The translations under genes and the position numbers were made by a program. A model generated the notes under the pieces. That model was not told the DNA's origin, did not search any database, and saw only the letters and a program-made list of their open reading frames with translations. DNA of 6,380 nucleotides from Synechococcus sp. MED650 (lineage in GTDB: Bacteria > Cyanobacteriota > Cyanobacteriia > PCC-6307 > Cyanobiaceae), in assembly GCA_002691345.1 (NCBI GenBank), contig NZHI01000042.1:8106-14485 (forward strand). The letters run 5' to 3'. Shown one piece after another: positions 5,729 to 6,380 of this stretch. Within the stretch, counting starts at the first letter, position 1, and the number at the start of each line of letters is the position of its first letter.

Positions 5729-6380
5729 ATCCCAGAGAATCGAGCCGCTCGGAAGCCACCTGCTGGCCCTCCAGCACCACCTTGGCCCCATCACCCAGAA
5801 GCACCTGCAGAACCGGCCCTGGCACCGGCAACAGACTCGGCCGTCCGAGGCTGCGTCCCAACGCTTTGGAAAAGGTGGCCATGGAGGCCGGCTCGGGGGC
5901 AACAGCATTGATCACACCACCCCAATCGGGATCCTCCAACGAGCGGATGATCAGGGCGCACAGATCACTGCGGTGGATCCAGCTCATCCATTGCTGACCC
6001 GTGCCGATCGGTCCGCCAAACCCAGTACGGAACACCGGCAACATTTTGCCGAGCGCACCACCATCAGCCGCCAGAACAATGCCGATCCGAAGCGTCACCT
6101 GGCGAACGCCATCGGGCACGGCGGCGGCGGCCTCTTCCCAGCGCTGGCACAGGGACGCGAGAAAATCATCCCCAGCGGCGCTGGATTCCAAAAATCGATT
6201 GGTCAGAGATGACCCGTAAAAGCCAATTGCGGAAGCATTGACCAGCACCTTGGGAGCGGAAGCTCCAGCGGCTGTGATCGCAGCCACCAGATGCCGTGTG
6301 GTCTCCAAACGACTGGACTCAATCACGGCCCGATGGGCTGGAGTCCAACGCTTTTCAGCAATGGGTTCTCCTGCCAGGTT
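5676..6380 (-). CDS. TIGR01777 family epimerase-like protein (SulA/GC1-type), N-terminus outside window
   Basis: Atypical short-chain dehydrogenase/reductase with a C-terminal DUF1731 region. The frame is open to the window edge, giving 234 residues; the GTG at 6326 is not the true start, because the preceding codons read NLAGEPIAEKRWTPAHRA, the conserved NLAGEPI stretch of the family. Further signatures are VNASAIGFYG, QVTLRIGIVL with the following GGALGKMLPVFRTGFGGPIG, WMSWIHRSDL, GVINAVAPEP, and the C-terminal LPVPGPVLQVLLGDGA and GFSFRYPDLDAAL. About 60 N-terminal residues with the NAD(P)-binding glycine motif should lie beyond 6380. Cyanobacterial and plastid members (Synechocystis SulA, plant GC1) have been linked to FtsZ-dependent division, so that is a plausible role; a catalytic substrate is unknown. 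The 3' end overlaps the small membrane protein gene by 53 bases. Confidence 0.92.
   Translation of the reverse strand, partial: NLAGEPIAEKRWTPAHRAVIESSRLETTRHLVAAITAAGASAPKVLVNASAIGFYGSSLTNRFLESSAAGDDFLASLCQRWEEAAAAVPDGVRQVTLRIGIVLAADGGALGKMLPVFRTGFGGPIGTGQQWMSWIHRSDLCALIIRSLEDPDWGGVINAVAPEPASMATFSKALGRSLGRPSLLPVPGPVLQVLLGDGAKVVLEGQQVASERLDSLGFSFRYPDLDAALAAATS

Noticed and set aside
1..6380. Defence system, prophage, insertion sequence or CRISPR array
   Set aside because: No transposase, integrase, nuclease or repeat-spacer pattern was seen; all genes fit chromosomal cyanobacterial families or small unknowns.

Overview
The window is a compact piece of a high-GC picocyanobacterial chromosome, most likely the marine Synechococcus/Cyanobium group. 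The main evidence is a plant/cyanobacterial-type zeta-carotene desaturase (CrtQ) with an SRPBCC gene directly behind it. An LpxB-like protein of the TIGR03492 type and a TIGR01777 (SulA/GC1-type) epimerase-like protein agree with this. I saw no copy of the HIP1 octamer GCGATCGC, which is abundant in many freshwater cyanobacteria. The species cannot be fixed by reading alone. There are ten protein genes, two of them cut by the window edges. Only about 154 bases lie outside them, in three short gaps. I see no tRNA, rRNA, mobile element or CRISPR array.

Layout. Positions 1-941 (+) hold the tail of a TPR-like gene, overlapped by hemD (uroporphyrinogen-III synthase, tetrapyrrole pathway). Positions 911-3322 (-) form a three-gene run, read right to left: crtQ, an SRPBCC lipid-binding-fold protein starting on the crtQ stop codon, and a putative secreted lipoprotein whose C-terminal domain resembles the PilP/GspC type. 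Its end overlaps the end of hemD. Positions 3323-3392 are a 70-base divergent promoter region with a perfect 8-bp inverted repeat. Positions 3393-5728 (+) form a four-gene run: an A-type iron-sulfur carrier (IscA/SufA family), a small TPR-like protein preceded by a five-codon mini-ORF, the LpxB-like protein, and a two-helix membrane protein coupled to it by an ATGA overlap. Positions 5676-6380 (-) hold the TIGR01777 protein, whose start lies outside the window and whose end overlaps the membrane protein gene by 53 bases.

Functionally the region joins pigment metabolism (HemD, CrtQ), iron-sulfur cluster delivery, and envelope or division functions (lipoprotein, LpxB-like protein, small membrane protein, SulA/GC1-like protein). 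Most genes are housekeeping or conserved-unknown cyanobacterial families. I found no defence system or other exotic cassette. The best leads are the crtQ-SRPBCC-lipoprotein operon, the inverted repeat between crtQ and the Fe-S carrier gene, the mini-ORF before the TPR gene, and the LpxB-like/small membrane protein pair.
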